Source: JBPOFM01 sp041391925 (GTDB lineage Bacteria > Bacteroidota > Bacteroidia > Flavobacteriales > Flavobacteriaceae). From it: DNA of 64,000 bases. The notes beneath the pieces are model-generated. The model was not told the DNA's origin, searched no databases, and was given only the letters and a program-made list of their open reading frames with translations. Positions within the stretch are counted from its first letter, which is position 1. Each line of letters starts with the position of its first letter. Both the position numbers and the translations under genes were made by a program. The DNA lies in assembly GCA_041391925.1 (NCBI GenBank), contig JAWKNA010000004.1, positions 62,001-126,000 on the forward strand. Reading direction: 5' to 3'. Positions 26,620-35,310 of the stretch are shown piece after piece.

Positions 26620-29600
26620 CTATTTAAGAATCACTTTTTGTGTTTTTTGTTGTGTACTGTTGTTCAATTTCACTACATACACACCAGAGCTTAAATTGGA
26701 CACATCAATTTGATTGGAGTTTGAAGTAGTCTTAAGCGTTGATGACAAGACCTCACGTCCTTGTACATCATACATATGTATGCTGGTAGCACTTGCCAAT
26801 TGTCCTTTAACGAACAAAGCTCTAGGCGATGCAGTAGCATAAATTTGCAATCCGCTGACGTTGGTATCAGGAGTGGATAAGGTGGCATCCGTAAAACGTA
26901 AAAAGAAACGTCCGGTATCCGTAAGGTTGGAACTTGGTGTAAATGTATAATCGCTTGTGTTCAACAAAGTAAACGTTCCTGTGACATTGTCTTCAAGATA
27001 CACTTCAATATTGGAAGGCAAATCAGATTCCGCAATGCTCACAGTGACTTGTTGTCCTTGTGGGACATTGATACCTATGGGCACTATAATGTCAGAACCA
27101 AGAGCTGTATATGCCAACGATTGGATTGCCAAATCGATACCAGTATTGTTTTCCACCAATTGGGAGTAGAGAGCCGTTGCTGGTGCATTGGAACCAAACA
27201 TTCCCGCATCATAACCAAAATCTAACCCAGAAGTTGTGTTGTCAATAAAAAAGATATCTGTGTTATAGTTAGCAGATCCAATAGCTGCTTGAAGTTTTAC
27301 ATGTACATTGTTTTCTTCGGCCAACCTACCTGGGATAAAATCATCCGTGGTGCCTATGCGTCGCATGGATGGCGTAAACGTCATATCATAAGCTGCTACG
27401 TCCGCTGCATCTGCTGTTACCAAAAATCCCTGTCCTGGAGCCAAGTTTACTGTAGTGGCTGTGGTGAGATTATAGACGACCCATCCGCTGCTGCCGGCAC
27501 CGGCTGAATTGCCATCGTACCCGTAAATGGCACCATAAGCATCCATCAAATCTATATTTCTGACCACTGGCGCACCTGGATCGACATCATATTCCAAAAA
27601 GTCACGGACGTTGATGTAGGATGGGTAAGGATTTCCAATCAAGTTGTAGGCAGCAAACTGAGGCCCAGAATTGACGATATTGTTCGTAACGACTCCATTA
27701 TTTGGAGTTCCGGTAAAGATAAATCCACCATTATCGGTAGAAGCAGCTCTATAGCCCACACCAGCATTCAGTGTATTGTTGGCTTGTTGAGCAACCGTAT
27801 TAATCCATAAATCGTAAGTGCCTGTTGTTTTGTTAAAGGGGCCAAACAATTTTCGGTTGGCGTTGTTAGGATCTGTTTTGATATTAGGGTTTGCTGTAAC
27901 AAATGATGAAAACGTCTGCCCTGTAACAGGTGCAGAAATCAAATCATTGGAGCCAACAGCCCCAGCAACCCCTGTACCACCATTTACATGGCGGTTATAG
28001 CTTACGGTTCCTGTAATGGTTCCATTTGATAACAAACTTGAGTATTGTGTAGCGTTGGATTGTAAGGTCATACCGTTAGCAGAGGATAGGGTAACACCTG
28101 AATTGACAGTGACTGCTCCTGTAGGATTGACAGTAATTGTATTACTTTGTGTGTTGCCAGTGAAAACAGCAGTGCCGTTTGCAATAATGATATCATTTAA
28201 GGAAGTTGATACGCCATTAGGATTTGCTGGTGTCCACCCGTTGTTGAATACATAAGTTACAGGAGGTGTTACGTTGATACTGTAATCCTCAATCTCACCA
28301 TCATAATCAGTATCACATGAGGCAGCATATAGGAGATATCTGGAAGACACTCGCATACGAGTAGACCCAATGACTGCCGTAGTTGGAACAGTGACGTTCA
28401 AAGGGCATAAACTACTCAACCCATTAGTCACATTTGTAGCGGTTCCAAGATCATATTGTTCTCCTGAATCCTCAAAACTCCCATTTTGATTCCAATCAAT
28501 CCAAACGCGTTGGTAATAGGTGTAGTTTCCATCCGTATTGACACGTACACTTAATGGATATGTGGAACCTTTATTTACAGATGTGCTAATATTGGTAAAG
28601 TTGCTATATTCATTTCCAGCATTTGCAGATGAGGTATTATTGATGGTGTTGAAAGTTACATTGGTAACACCATCATCAAAACCGGCGCTTCGACCTGTGA
28701 CAGGGCAATAAGTAATTGCTGGCGTAGCATTCACAGGTACACCAGTACTCCAGTTAGTACCTTTACGAGTAAAAACTCTGAAGTGATATGTAAGATTATT
28801 CGTTAGAGAAGTGACATTCACGTTGGTGCCAGTGCCTTTATAGACGACATATTCATTTGCTGTTATTTGAGTACCACTTCCAAAGGCAGCGTTGGCAGTG
28901 TATGCAGACCCATTGCCTGTTGGTGTGGCCGTTACAGCAGAACCTTGTTTTGCCACAACTAACACTTCATCAAAACAAGTGCTGTTTGTCCAGTTAAGAG
29001 TTACTTGCTGACTAGCCGGTGTGGCTGTCAGTGCAGAAACATTTACGGGTGTCGTAGTGCAAGGCAATACACCAGTAACCAAAACATTGTCAAAAGTGTA
29101 AATGTCATCATCTTGGTTTGTAGAGATAATAACTCTTATTTGGATAGAATTGCCTGACAAACCTGTTTGATTTATTGTAGCAGCATTTCCTGAAGGGTCA
29201 TTTGTAATAGCCCCGTTTGTTGCCGCATTTGTCCAAGCACCTGTACCATTCAAACGATATTGGGTGGTAAAAGAATCATTGTTTTCGCAACTTCCCGAAG
29301 ATGTCATTCCCAATGAGAAACTAACATTTGTATATCCAGTAATGGTTACTGATGGTGAATACCATATGGCATTCCCATCCGTATCCTTACCGGAAAAAGC
29401 TTCATCCACAACGGCGAAGTAATCACCATTGCCTAAAAAACCTGAACCGTCTAGTGAGGCCGACGATATGTCTATCGACCAAGTAACACCAGTTACATCT
29501 GTATTGGTTCCACCGAAAATACCTCGGGTAGCCCCTTTGCCATTCTGTCCCGTAAATGTTTCAGAGTATAAGGTATTTTGGCCTACACTGCAAAAGCTAG

Positions 29601-29637
29601 TGGCCAGAAGAAAAATAAATAAGTATAAATTTTTCAT
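26620..29637 (-). CDS. GEVED/fibronectin-III protein with T9SS sorting domain
   Basis: A 1005-residue exported protein. I chose ATG 29637 (MKNLYLFIFLLATSFCSVGQ, a clear signal peptide) over an in-frame ATG 26 codons upstream. Residues about 20-190 look like a jelly-roll domain. About 195-300 is fibronectin-III-like (ASQQVTLNWTNS). About 309-455 is a GEVED domain (RVWIDWNQNGSFEDSGEQ, DYDGEIEDYSINV). The module shared with the two downstream genes starts at about 547 (NRHVNG, GSNDLISAP, GYRAAS, GYDAGMFG). The T9SS type A sorting domain closes the protein (MYDVQGR, LSSGVYVVKLNN, KTQKVILK). Such domains occur in cell-surface adhesins and glycan-binding proteins. No enzyme signature is seen. Confidence 0.88.
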   Translation of the reverse strand: MKNLYLFIFLLATSFCSVGQNTLYSETFTGQNGKGATRGIFGGTNTDVTGVTWSIDISSASLDGSGFLGNGDYFAVVDEAFSGKDTDGNAIWYSPSVTITGYTNVSFSLGMTSSGSCENNDSFTTQYRLNGTGAWTNAATNGAITNDPSGNAATINQTGLSGNSIQIRVIISTNQDDDIYTFDNVLVTGVLPCTTTPVNVSALTATPASQQVTLNWTNSTCFDEVLVVAKQGSAVTATPTGNGSAYTANAAFGSGTQITANEYVVYKGTGTNVNVTSLTNNLTYHFRVFTRKGTNWSTGVPVNATPAITYCPVTGRSAGFDDGVTNVTFNTINNTSSANAGNEYSNFTNISTSVNKGSTYPLSVRVNTDGNYTYYQRVWIDWNQNGSFEDSGEQYDLGTATNVTNGLSSLCPLNVTVPTTAVIGSTRMRVSSRYLLYAASCDTDYDGEIEDYSINVTPPVTYVFNNGWTPANPNGVSTSLNDIIIANGTAVFTGNTQSNTITVNPTGAVTVNSGVTLSSANGMTLQSNATQYSSLLSNGTITGTVSYNRHVNGGTGVAGAVGSNDLISAPVTGQTFSSFVTANPNIKTDPNNANRKLFGPFNKTTGTYDLWINTVAQQANNTLNAGVGYRAASTDNGGFIFTGTPNNGVVTNNIVNSGPQFAAYNLIGNPYPSYINVRDFLEYDVDPGAPVVRNIDLMDAYGAIYGYDGNSAGAGSSGWVVYNLTTATTVNLAPGQGFLVTADAADVAAYDMTFTPSMRRIGTTDDFIPGRLAEENNVHVKLQAAIGSANYNTDIFFIDNTTSGLDFGYDAGMFGSNAPATALYSQLVENNTGIDLAIQSLAYTALGSDIIVPIGINVPQGQQVTVSIAESDLPSNIEVYLEDNVTGTFTLLNTSDYTFTPSSNLTDTGRFFLRFTDATLSTPDTNVSGLQIYATASPRALFVKGQLASATSIHMYDVQGREVLSSTLKTTSNSNQIDVSNLSSGVYVVKLNNSTQQKTQKVILK

Positions 29638-29934
29638 AATAAAGTATTTTTTGTTCTCTAATGATTTAGGGAAATCATATTTTAGGGAGTAAATGTAAGA
29701 AAGTTTTGATTTCAAGCAATAAAAAATACAAAAATTCCGAAGATTAAACCACTAAAAATCATAAGTTTAAAAAAAAGATAGACAAAACCACGTTTATTTA
29801 CGATGTAATGCTTCGGTTGGTTTTTATTATTGTAGGAATTTTTTTCGTTTATAGATTTCCCAGATTTCTGGATTACCTAAATTTTCCTCCCCAATTGATA
29901 CGAAATATTGTGGGAGTAGATAATAATTAGCTAC

Positions 29935-30055
29935 TACTCCGTATTTACTCCGTATTTACTTCGTATTTACTCCGTATTTACTTCGTATTTACTTCGTATT
30001 TACTCCGTATTTACTTCGTATTTACTCCGTATTTACTCCGTATTTACTTCGTATG
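29935..30055 (+). repeat. 11-bp minisatellite, 11 tandem copies
   Basis: Eleven head-to-tail copies of TACTYCGTATT, where Y is C or T. The order of that base is C,C,T,C,T,T,C,T,C,C,T. The last unit ends in G instead of T; otherwise the copies are identical. The array ends 54 bp before the -33 element of the next gene. The 11-bp period is close to one DNA turn. Confidence 0.95.
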
Positions 30056-30108
30056 TGCCATCCTAAGATAACGCTCAAATCAAAAAAATGATTTTGAGAG
30101 GTGGTGTT

Positions 30109-30137
30109 TTGGAATCGTTTTCAAAATCTTAAATTTG
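30109..30137 (+). promoter_or_regulatory. Promoter of the UpxY-like gene
   Basis: TTG at 30109-30111, an 18-bp spacer and TAAATTTG at 30130-30137: a strong match to the Bacteroidota TTG/TAnnTTTG promoter. The transcript would have a leader of about 30 nt before the ATG at 30171. Confidence 0.7.
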
Positions 30138-30170
30138 CATTACATTAACTCCATCAACACTCGCAATACC

Positions 30171-30629
30171 ATGCCTTGGTACGTCCTCATCACCAAACCA
30201 AAATCTGAAAAGAAAGTTGCTGAAAAGCTTGCACAAAGAGGCATTGAAGTCTGCTGCCCTGTGAGTGTTGAGGTGCGCCAATGGAGTGACCGCAAGAAGA
30301 AGGTCGAAGTCCCCTTACTGCCCTCTATGGTGTTGGTCCATCTTGAAGACAAGGAGCGGTCTGTGGTGTTTGAGACTGCTGGTGCGGTACGCTATCTCTT
30401 TTGGTTGGGAAAACCTGCCACTGTTTCTGAATCCGAAATTGACGCCTTGGTCGCTGTCAACTCGAGTCCACTTACGCTCCAAAGTGTAGAAAAAATCCAA
30501 CCAGGTACTATCATTGACTTACATGGACTGGGCTTCCACTCCGAAAAGGGGACTGTCAAATATGTCTCTGGGAACCAATGCTGGGTGGTGTTGCACAGTT
30601 TAGGCTATGTTATTAAATTGCAAACCTGA
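30171..30629 (+). CDS. UpxY-like transcription antiterminator (NusG family)
   Basis: A 152-residue NusG paralogue. Start chosen at 30171 because MPWYVLITKPKSEKKVAEKL is the standard opening of the NGN domain (1-95); the longer frame from 30135 overlaps the promoter. The C-terminal KOW domain covers about 110-152 (IQPGTIIDLHGLGF, GTVKYVSGNQCWVVL). In Bacteroides, UpxY proteins ride on RNA polymerase and prevent premature termination in their own capsule operon. This gene stands at the head of a polysaccharide cluster of about 26 kb, so the same role is expected here. No UpxZ inhibitor gene is seen next to it. The 185-bp gap to wzm may contain its recognition site. Confidence 0.88.
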   Translation: MPWYVLITKPKSEKKVAEKLAQRGIEVCCPVSVEVRQWSDRKKKVEVPLLPSMVLVHLEDKERSVVFETAGAVRYLFWLGKPATVSESEIDALVAVNSSPLTLQSVEKIQPGTIIDLHGLGFHSEKGTVKYVSGNQCWVVLHSLGYVIKLQT

Positions 30630-30671
30630 CACATTAATGCAAATGCGTTAACGGAATAATGAGAATTATAC

Positions 30672-30679
30672 TATTTTCG
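30672..30679 (+). promoter_or_regulatory. Possible -7 box before the ABC permease gene
   Basis: TATTTTCG differs from TAnnTTTG by one base and is followed by GCAGC, as in many flavobacterial promoters. Between it and the wzm start lies a hairpin, CAGCACATT/AATGTG-A-CTG (30742-30770), with a T-rich loop. This could be a pause or antitermination element. Confidence 0.35.
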
Positions 30680-30814
30680 CAGCTTCAAAATAGCTGAAGA
30701 TACGACAGTTCTGTTAGCATAAATATTAATCATCTATTAGTCAGCACATTGATTTTTTTTAATGTGACTGATGATAGCGAAGCTATGGAAAAGCGCAAAC
30801 GTTTTTAATCACAA

Positions 30815-31696
30815 ATGAACCAAATAATCAATAGTCGTATGAGTGTTGAAGCACCAAAATATACCCTTGTCATTGAACCCAAAACAGGGCTCTTAGATAT
30901 CAATTTTAAAGAGCTTTGGCGTTATAGGGACCTACTCTTTTTATTTGTACGTCGCGATTTTGTTGCTGTCTATAAGCAAACCATTTTTGGACCACTTTGG
31001 TTTTTTATTCAGCCTATATTAACGACCATCATGTTTATGGTAGTCTTTGGCGGCATTGCCAAGATGAGCACTGACGGCATACCAAAAGCGGTGTTTTACC
31101 TTGCAGGTATCGTGAGTTGGAATTATTTTGCTGAAGCTTTAAAGGCAACATCCGAAACCTTTAGTGCCAATGCCAATATTTTTGGGAAAGTCTATTTCCC
31201 TAGGGTGATTACACCCCTATCAATAGTCATTTCAAAACTATTGACCTTCTTTGTGCAGTTTACGCTGTTCTTGCTAGTCTACTTTTATTATAATTTTTTT
31301 ACGGATGCTGATTTGCAAGCGAATCTTGCTTTGCTATTATTGCCAGTGCTAATTTTAATAACGGCAGGTTTGGCTTTTGGTATGGGTTTGTTAGTGACAG
31401 CATTAACTTCAAAGTATCGTGATTTCAGATTTCTCATAAACTTCGCCATCCAATTGGCAATGTATGCTACACCTATTATATATCCATTGAGCACAATTGA
31501 AAATCCCAAATTGAAGATGCTTATTCTTGCCAATCCCATGAGTTCAATCATTGAGACTTTTAGATATTCCTTTACAGGAGTTGGAGACATTAATTTTACA
31601 GCTTTAGGATATAGTTTTGTGTTTATGTTGGTACTTATGATTTTAGGTGTTTTGACCTTTAATAAAGTAGAAAAAACCTTTATGGACACCGTATAA
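30815..31696 (+). CDS. wzm: Polysaccharide ABC exporter permease (Wzm type)
   Basis: A 293-residue inner-membrane protein of the ABC-2 permease family. An N-terminal cytoplasmic stretch contains the amphipathic segment LWRYRDLLFLFVRRDF typical of Wzm/TagG. Six hydrophobic helices follow, with YKQTIFGPLWFFIQP at the first and MYATPIIYPLSTI plus NPMSSIIETFRYSF in the second half. These proteins form the channel that moves undecaprenyl-pyrophosphate-linked polysaccharide across the inner membrane. It is followed 6 bp later by the ATPase gene, making a complete exporter. Which glycan it carries cannot be told from sequence. Confidence 0.92.
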   Translation: MNQIINSRMSVEAPKYTLVIEPKTGLLDINFKELWRYRDLLFLFVRRDFVAVYKQTIFGPLWFFIQPILTTIMFMVVFGGIAKMSTDGIPKAVFYLAGIVSWNYFAEALKATSETFSANANIFGKVYFPRVITPLSIVISKLLTFFVQFTLFLLVYFYYNFFTDADLQANLALLLLPVLILITAGLAFGMGLLVTALTSKYRDFRFLINFAIQLAMYATPIIYPLSTIENPKLKMLILANPMSSIIETFRYSFTGVGDINFTALGYSFVFMLVLMILGVLTFNKVEKTFMDTV

Positions 31697-31702
31697 TAAA
31701 AG

Positions 31703-33001
31703 ATGCAGATGGAACCTATAATAAAAGTAGAAAATTTAAGCAAACAATACCGTCTCGGAACTATTGGTACGGGTACTTTATCTCACGACATTACCCGATG
31801 GTGGTATAATATAAGAGGTAAGGATGATCCGTATTTGAAGATAGGACAAATCAACGATCGAGAATCCAAAGGTGAATCTGAATATGTCTGGGCATTAAAA
31901 GATATTAATTTTGACGTGAAACCAGGGGAAATCCTCGGTATCATTGGAAAAAACGGGGCAGGCAAATCGACCCTACTCAAATTGTTAAGTCGTGTTACAG
32001 CACCAACAACAGGAAAAATTACTTGTCATGGACGTATTGCGTCTTTATTGGAGGTTGGTACCGGTTTTCATCCGGAACTGACAGGACGTGAAAATATATT
32101 TCTTAATGGTGCCATTTTAGGAATGACCAAAAAAGAGATTGCCTCAAAGTTTGATGAGATTGTGGAGTTTGCTGGGTGTCAAAAATATACGGAAACCCCA
32201 GTAAAACGTTACTCCTCGGGAATGTACGTACGATTGGCCTTTGCCGTAGCAGCCCATTTAGAACCCGATATTTTGGTGGTCGATGAGGTGTTGGCCGTTG
32301 GAGATGCCGAGTTTCAACAGAAAGCGATTGGCAAAATGCAGGATGTGTCTGCCAATGAAGGCCGAACAGTGCTTTTTGTCAGCCATAATATGAATTCTAT
32401 ATTGGATCTTTGTCACACAGGTTTGTTGATGTATCAAGGAGGTATTGCAATTCAAAGCGATATTCAGACCGTTGTGGATACTTACGTGCAAAAAGTGGGT
32501 TCTTCTTTAAAGAGCAGCTATCAATCAAAAACGGATACTAAAGAAAATTATATAAAAAGCGTGCGACTTTTAGGTGGATCGGGAGCTGAACAATCAGTGC
32601 TCATGATTGGCGAATCATTTACTTTTGACATTCACTTAAAAATACGTCACGGAATTGAGAGGCCTAACATTTCCATTAGATTGAGTAATATCAATGAAGT
32701 TGCAGTAGCTTGCTGGAGAAGTAATGAAATTAACGATTTAACTTTAGAGCCTTTCGAAACTGATACGGTGGTGCAGGTTAAAATTGATAATTTTCAACTT
32801 TTGGATGGTATATATGCTGTCAATATGTCCTTACTCGATGGCCGCAATACACTTGATACTGTCAGTGAAGATTTGGTGTTTGAAGTTCAGAATATCAATT
32901 CCAACTATCTCAATGTCAGCTATCGGAATTTGAAACATAAACCAGTAGTTTACACTCCTAGTCAATGGAAGGTGATGAAAGTGAGCAATAATTCAATTTA
33001 A
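31703..33001 (+). CDS. wzt: Polysaccharide ABC exporter ATPase (Wzt type) with C-terminal glycan-binding domain
   Basis: A 432-residue protein. The nucleotide-binding domain (about 1-255) has Walker A GKNGAGKST (82-90), the signature YSSGMYVRLAFA and Walker B DILVVDEVLAVGD; the H-loop SHNM follows. Residues about 265-420 form a beta-sandwich resembling the Wzt C-terminal domain, which in O-antigen exporters recognises the modified end of the finished chain. An ATG two codons downstream (MEPIIK) is an equally good start. With the permease just upstream it makes a classic Wzm/Wzt exporter. The extra domain suggests export of a chain carrying a specific terminal cap. Confidence 0.92.
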   Translation: MQMEPIIKVENLSKQYRLGTIGTGTLSHDITRWWYNIRGKDDPYLKIGQINDRESKGESEYVWALKDINFDVKPGEILGIIGKNGAGKSTLLKLLSRVTAPTTGKITCHGRIASLLEVGTGFHPELTGRENIFLNGAILGMTKKEIASKFDEIVEFAGCQKYTETPVKRYSSGMYVRLAFAVAAHLEPDILVVDEVLAVGDAEFQQKAIGKMQDVSANEGRTVLFVSHNMNSILDLCHTGLLMYQGGIAIQSDIQTVVDTYVQKVGSSLKSSYQSKTDTKENYIKSVRLLGGSGAEQSVLMIGESFTFDIHLKIRHGIERPNISIRLSNINEVAVACWRSNEINDLTLEPFETDTVVQVKIDNFQLLDGIYAVNMSLLDGRNTLDTVSEDLVFEVQNINSNYLNVSYRNLKHKPVVYTPSQWKVMKVSNNSI

Positions 33002-33476
33002 AAATTTCGTTCTATAAGTCCCGAGTAATAATTATGACTACTGACTTTGTAATCATCTATTATTCGAATACAGGAATCAAATAAAAACAAGAATATATTA
33101 AAAATCTATATTTTGAGTCGACATTTATTTATAGACTTTTAAGGAGGTATGAAAAGTTTCATGAATTACTCCTGCCAAAGATGTCAAGTTTTAAGCCCAT
33201 TTCCTACTTCCCATTATGCGTTTCATAAGACTAAGAAACCCCAAAAACACTCAATGACTAATTTTAGAAAATCTACATTTGAAGACTTGAGTTCAATTGA
33301 GTATCTCTAGTAAGAGGAAAATGGTGCTTAAAGCAATTAAATGATTATAAACCTGAATCCGATTTACCTCAACAAATACTTTAAAAATAATTTACTCAGT
33401 GATGAGTATTCAAATTTATCCATAATTAAAGTTATTGACAAATTTTACAAATTCAGCAGTTTAACTTAAAATTTTA
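33002..33476 (+). other. Gap with no intact gene
   Basis: 475 bp between wzt and the sulfotransferase gene. Only short frames occur, the longest being 54 codons at 33148-33312 (+). A stretch near 33310-33380 reads like a protein fragment (GKWCLKQLNDYKPESDLP) before hitting stops. This looks like a decayed gene, but I cannot identify it. Confidence 0.4.
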
Positions 33477-34277
33477 ATGATGGAAATAGTTTCAAAAAAA
33501 ATTCCTCTACGACATTATTTACATATGAAAATGCATGAGTTGATTAAATATTCAACCACCTTATTTTTCCCGTTAGAAACTCCTGAAAAAAAGTTCATAC
33601 TCTATGGTTCTGGGCGGACCGGAAGCACTTTATTTGCATCCTTGTTAAATGAGCATCCTTCTATATTTTGCGATTATGAAATATTTCGAGAATATTCTGC
33701 ACCGAATATTCTCTTTCCTCATCGTTACTTGAAAATTATGTCGACTAGAGGTCTAAAAAATGATAAAGCTGTATATGGTTGTCAATTAATGTCAAATCAA
33801 CTAAAAAATCAGCCTCGAGTCGGTGATCAAATTGGTTTCTTGAAGAAGTACGAGGCAGAGGGGTGGAAAATTCTATATATTAAAAGAGAAAATGTTTTTT
33901 TATCCAGTTTGTCTTTATATCGTGCCTATCAAGATAATATTTGGCAAATATCAAGTAAAAACTACAAATCGGAACAATATTCCGTTGATATTGATCATTT
34001 GGATTTTTGGATTAATAATCGTTTATCTTATCAGAATTTGGAGAAGGAGGTTTTAAGTTCGATACCACACCTTGAAATTATATACGAACGTGATCTTGAA
34101 AACTCAGACAGGCATCAAGAAACAATGAATCGAGTATTTGAGTACTTACACATCGAATCAATGCCTGTTGTGGCTGGAACTACACGAAAATCCTCGAAAG
34201 ATTTAAGACAAGATATTTTGAACTACGATGAATTGGTAGATTATTTGCAAAATAAAAACATGACCAATTTTTTATAA
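33477..34277 (+). CDS. Sulfotransferase family protein (Stf0-like)
   Basis: A 266-residue protein whose residues 41-60 read ILYGSGRTGSTLFASLLNEH, the 5'-phosphosulfate-binding loop of PAPS-dependent sulfotransferases. LYIKRENVFLSSLSLYRAYQ supplies the 3'-phosphate-binding Arg and Ser, and ERDLENSDRH the later conserved block. There is no signal peptide, so it acts in the cytoplasm, probably sulfating a lipid-linked sugar of the polysaccharide. It starts after the non-coding gap and is followed 7 bp later by the pyruvyltransferase-family gene. An ATG one codon later is possible. Confidence 0.82.
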   Translation: MMEIVSKKIPLRHYLHMKMHELIKYSTTLFFPLETPEKKFILYGSGRTGSTLFASLLNEHPSIFCDYEIFREYSAPNILFPHRYLKIMSTRGLKNDKAVYGCQLMSNQLKNQPRVGDQIGFLKKYEAEGWKILYIKRENVFLSSLSLYRAYQDNIWQISSKNYKSEQYSVDIDHLDFWINNRLSYQNLEKEVLSSIPHLEIIYERDLENSDRHQETMNRVFEYLHIESMPVVAGTTRKSSKDLRQDILNYDELVDYLQNKNMTNFL

Positions 34278-34284
34278 AATTTAA

Positions 34285-35310
34285 ATGAAAGTTGCAGTTA
34301 TAGGTTGGTACCATCAGAATAATGCAGGCGATGACCGCCTGTTGGAATGTATTCAATCTAAACTATTAAATTTGGGCGTTGATACCGTAAAGGTTTTCAT
34401 TGCTTGGGGCGAACTCAAAACTCGTATAGAAGAGATTAATGCCTGCAATTTCCTTCTAATTGGCGGCGGGGGCCTTATTTTGAGAAACACAAATACGCTT
34501 GTTAAATCATTCAAAAAGATAACAATACCCTTCGGATTGCTTGGTGTAAGTGTGGATAGTGTTGGTATGGACAACACTGAATTTATAGGCTACCTATCGA
34601 TGCATTCAAGATTTATATTGGTACGGGATGTTTTCAGTCGCCACGCTTTTGCAAACTATAAGGATACGGATTTGTATCTAGGACCGGATCTTACATTTTT
34701 ATATCCCTATCAAAATGATGATTTATCAAACCAGAGCAATTCGGTGGCGGTTTCTCTGCGCCCTTGGAAGCCCAATCCTTTTAAGCAGTATACTAAAAAC
34801 TATCATCGCTATAATAAGTTGAGTCACAAATTCCCATTTATTAACAGCTTTTTTGGAATGTGGAATGTTGAAAAGTTTATAGAAGAGCTTAAAAAAAGTA
34901 TTCCTCAAAAGTTAATACCTTTCCCTCTGCATATCAATCATAAGAATGGAGATAATGTTTTATTACGCCACTTTTTTGATAGTTCTGCAACTGAGCAGTT
35001 CGATATTGAGGTTCTGAAAAAATCAGATTACCTTGTAGGTATGCGCCTCCATGCCATAATTTTTGCCACACAATTAGGCGTTCCTTTCATCGCAATTAAT
35101 TACGCGTCAAAAGTAAGGAACTATGTGGAAAGTTTAGGACTTGGAGAATTTGTTCTTGAAATTGACGACTATAAATCAATTGATAGTAAAATACGTTTAC
35201 TAAAAGAACAGAAAGAGCAAATTCCTAATCAACTTTTGGCTAGAACAAAAGATTATAACAAACAAGTCCATGAAGTTTTTGATACCATCTTTAATACTTA
35301 CATGGCGTGA
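34285..35310 (+). CDS. Polysaccharide pyruvyl transferase family protein
   Basis: A 341-residue protein of the PS_pyruv_trans fold (GT-B-like). The N terminus MKVAVIGWYHQNNAGDDRLLECI has the typical NxGDD motif. LLIGGGGLIL and the downstream SDYLVGMRLHAIIFATQLGVPFIAI are the other two family blocks, including the conserved R-x-H. Members such as CsaB and AmsJ add pyruvate ketals from phosphoenolpyruvate to sugars in surface glycans, giving a negative charge. The next gene starts inside its stop codon (GTGA), so translation is coupled. A few members act as other transferases. Confidence 0.88.
   Translation: MKVAVIGWYHQNNAGDDRLLECIQSKLLNLGVDTVKVFIAWGELKTRIEEINACNFLLIGGGGLILRNTNTLVKSFKKITIPFGLLGVSVDSVGMDNTEFIGYLSMHSRFILVRDVFSRHAFANYKDTDLYLGPDLTFLYPYQNDDLSNQSNSVAVSLRPWKPNPFKQYTKNYHRYNKLSHKFPFINSFFGMWNVEKFIEELKKSIPQKLIPFPLHINHKNGDNVLLRHFFDSSATEQFDIEVLKKSDYLVGMRLHAIIFATQLGVPFIAINYASKVRNYVESLGLGEFVLEIDDYKSIDSKIRLLKEQKEQIPNQLLARTKDYNKQVHEVFDTIFNTYMA

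Larger units (their letters stand above)
29638..30170. other. Intergenic region between divergent transcription units
   Basis: The left part should contain the promoter of the minus-strand T9SS gene, but I see no convincing box. A 40-codon hydrophobic open frame at 29808-29930 (+, starting MLRLVFIIVGIFFVY) is noted without support. The right part holds the 11-bp minisatellite and the upxY promoter. Confidence 0.5.

Noticed and set aside
29808..29930. 40-codon hydrophobic open frame upstream of the minisatellite
   Set aside because: No promoter, neighbour or motif support; AT-rich DNA often yields such frames. It is mentioned only as content of the gap.
29935..30055. CRISPR array
   Set aside because: The 11-bp units are directly adjacent with no spacers, and no cas gene is nearby.
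33148..33312. 54-codon frame in the gap after wzt
   Set aside because: It has no recognisable domain and lies in a region that looks decayed; I could not support it as a gene.
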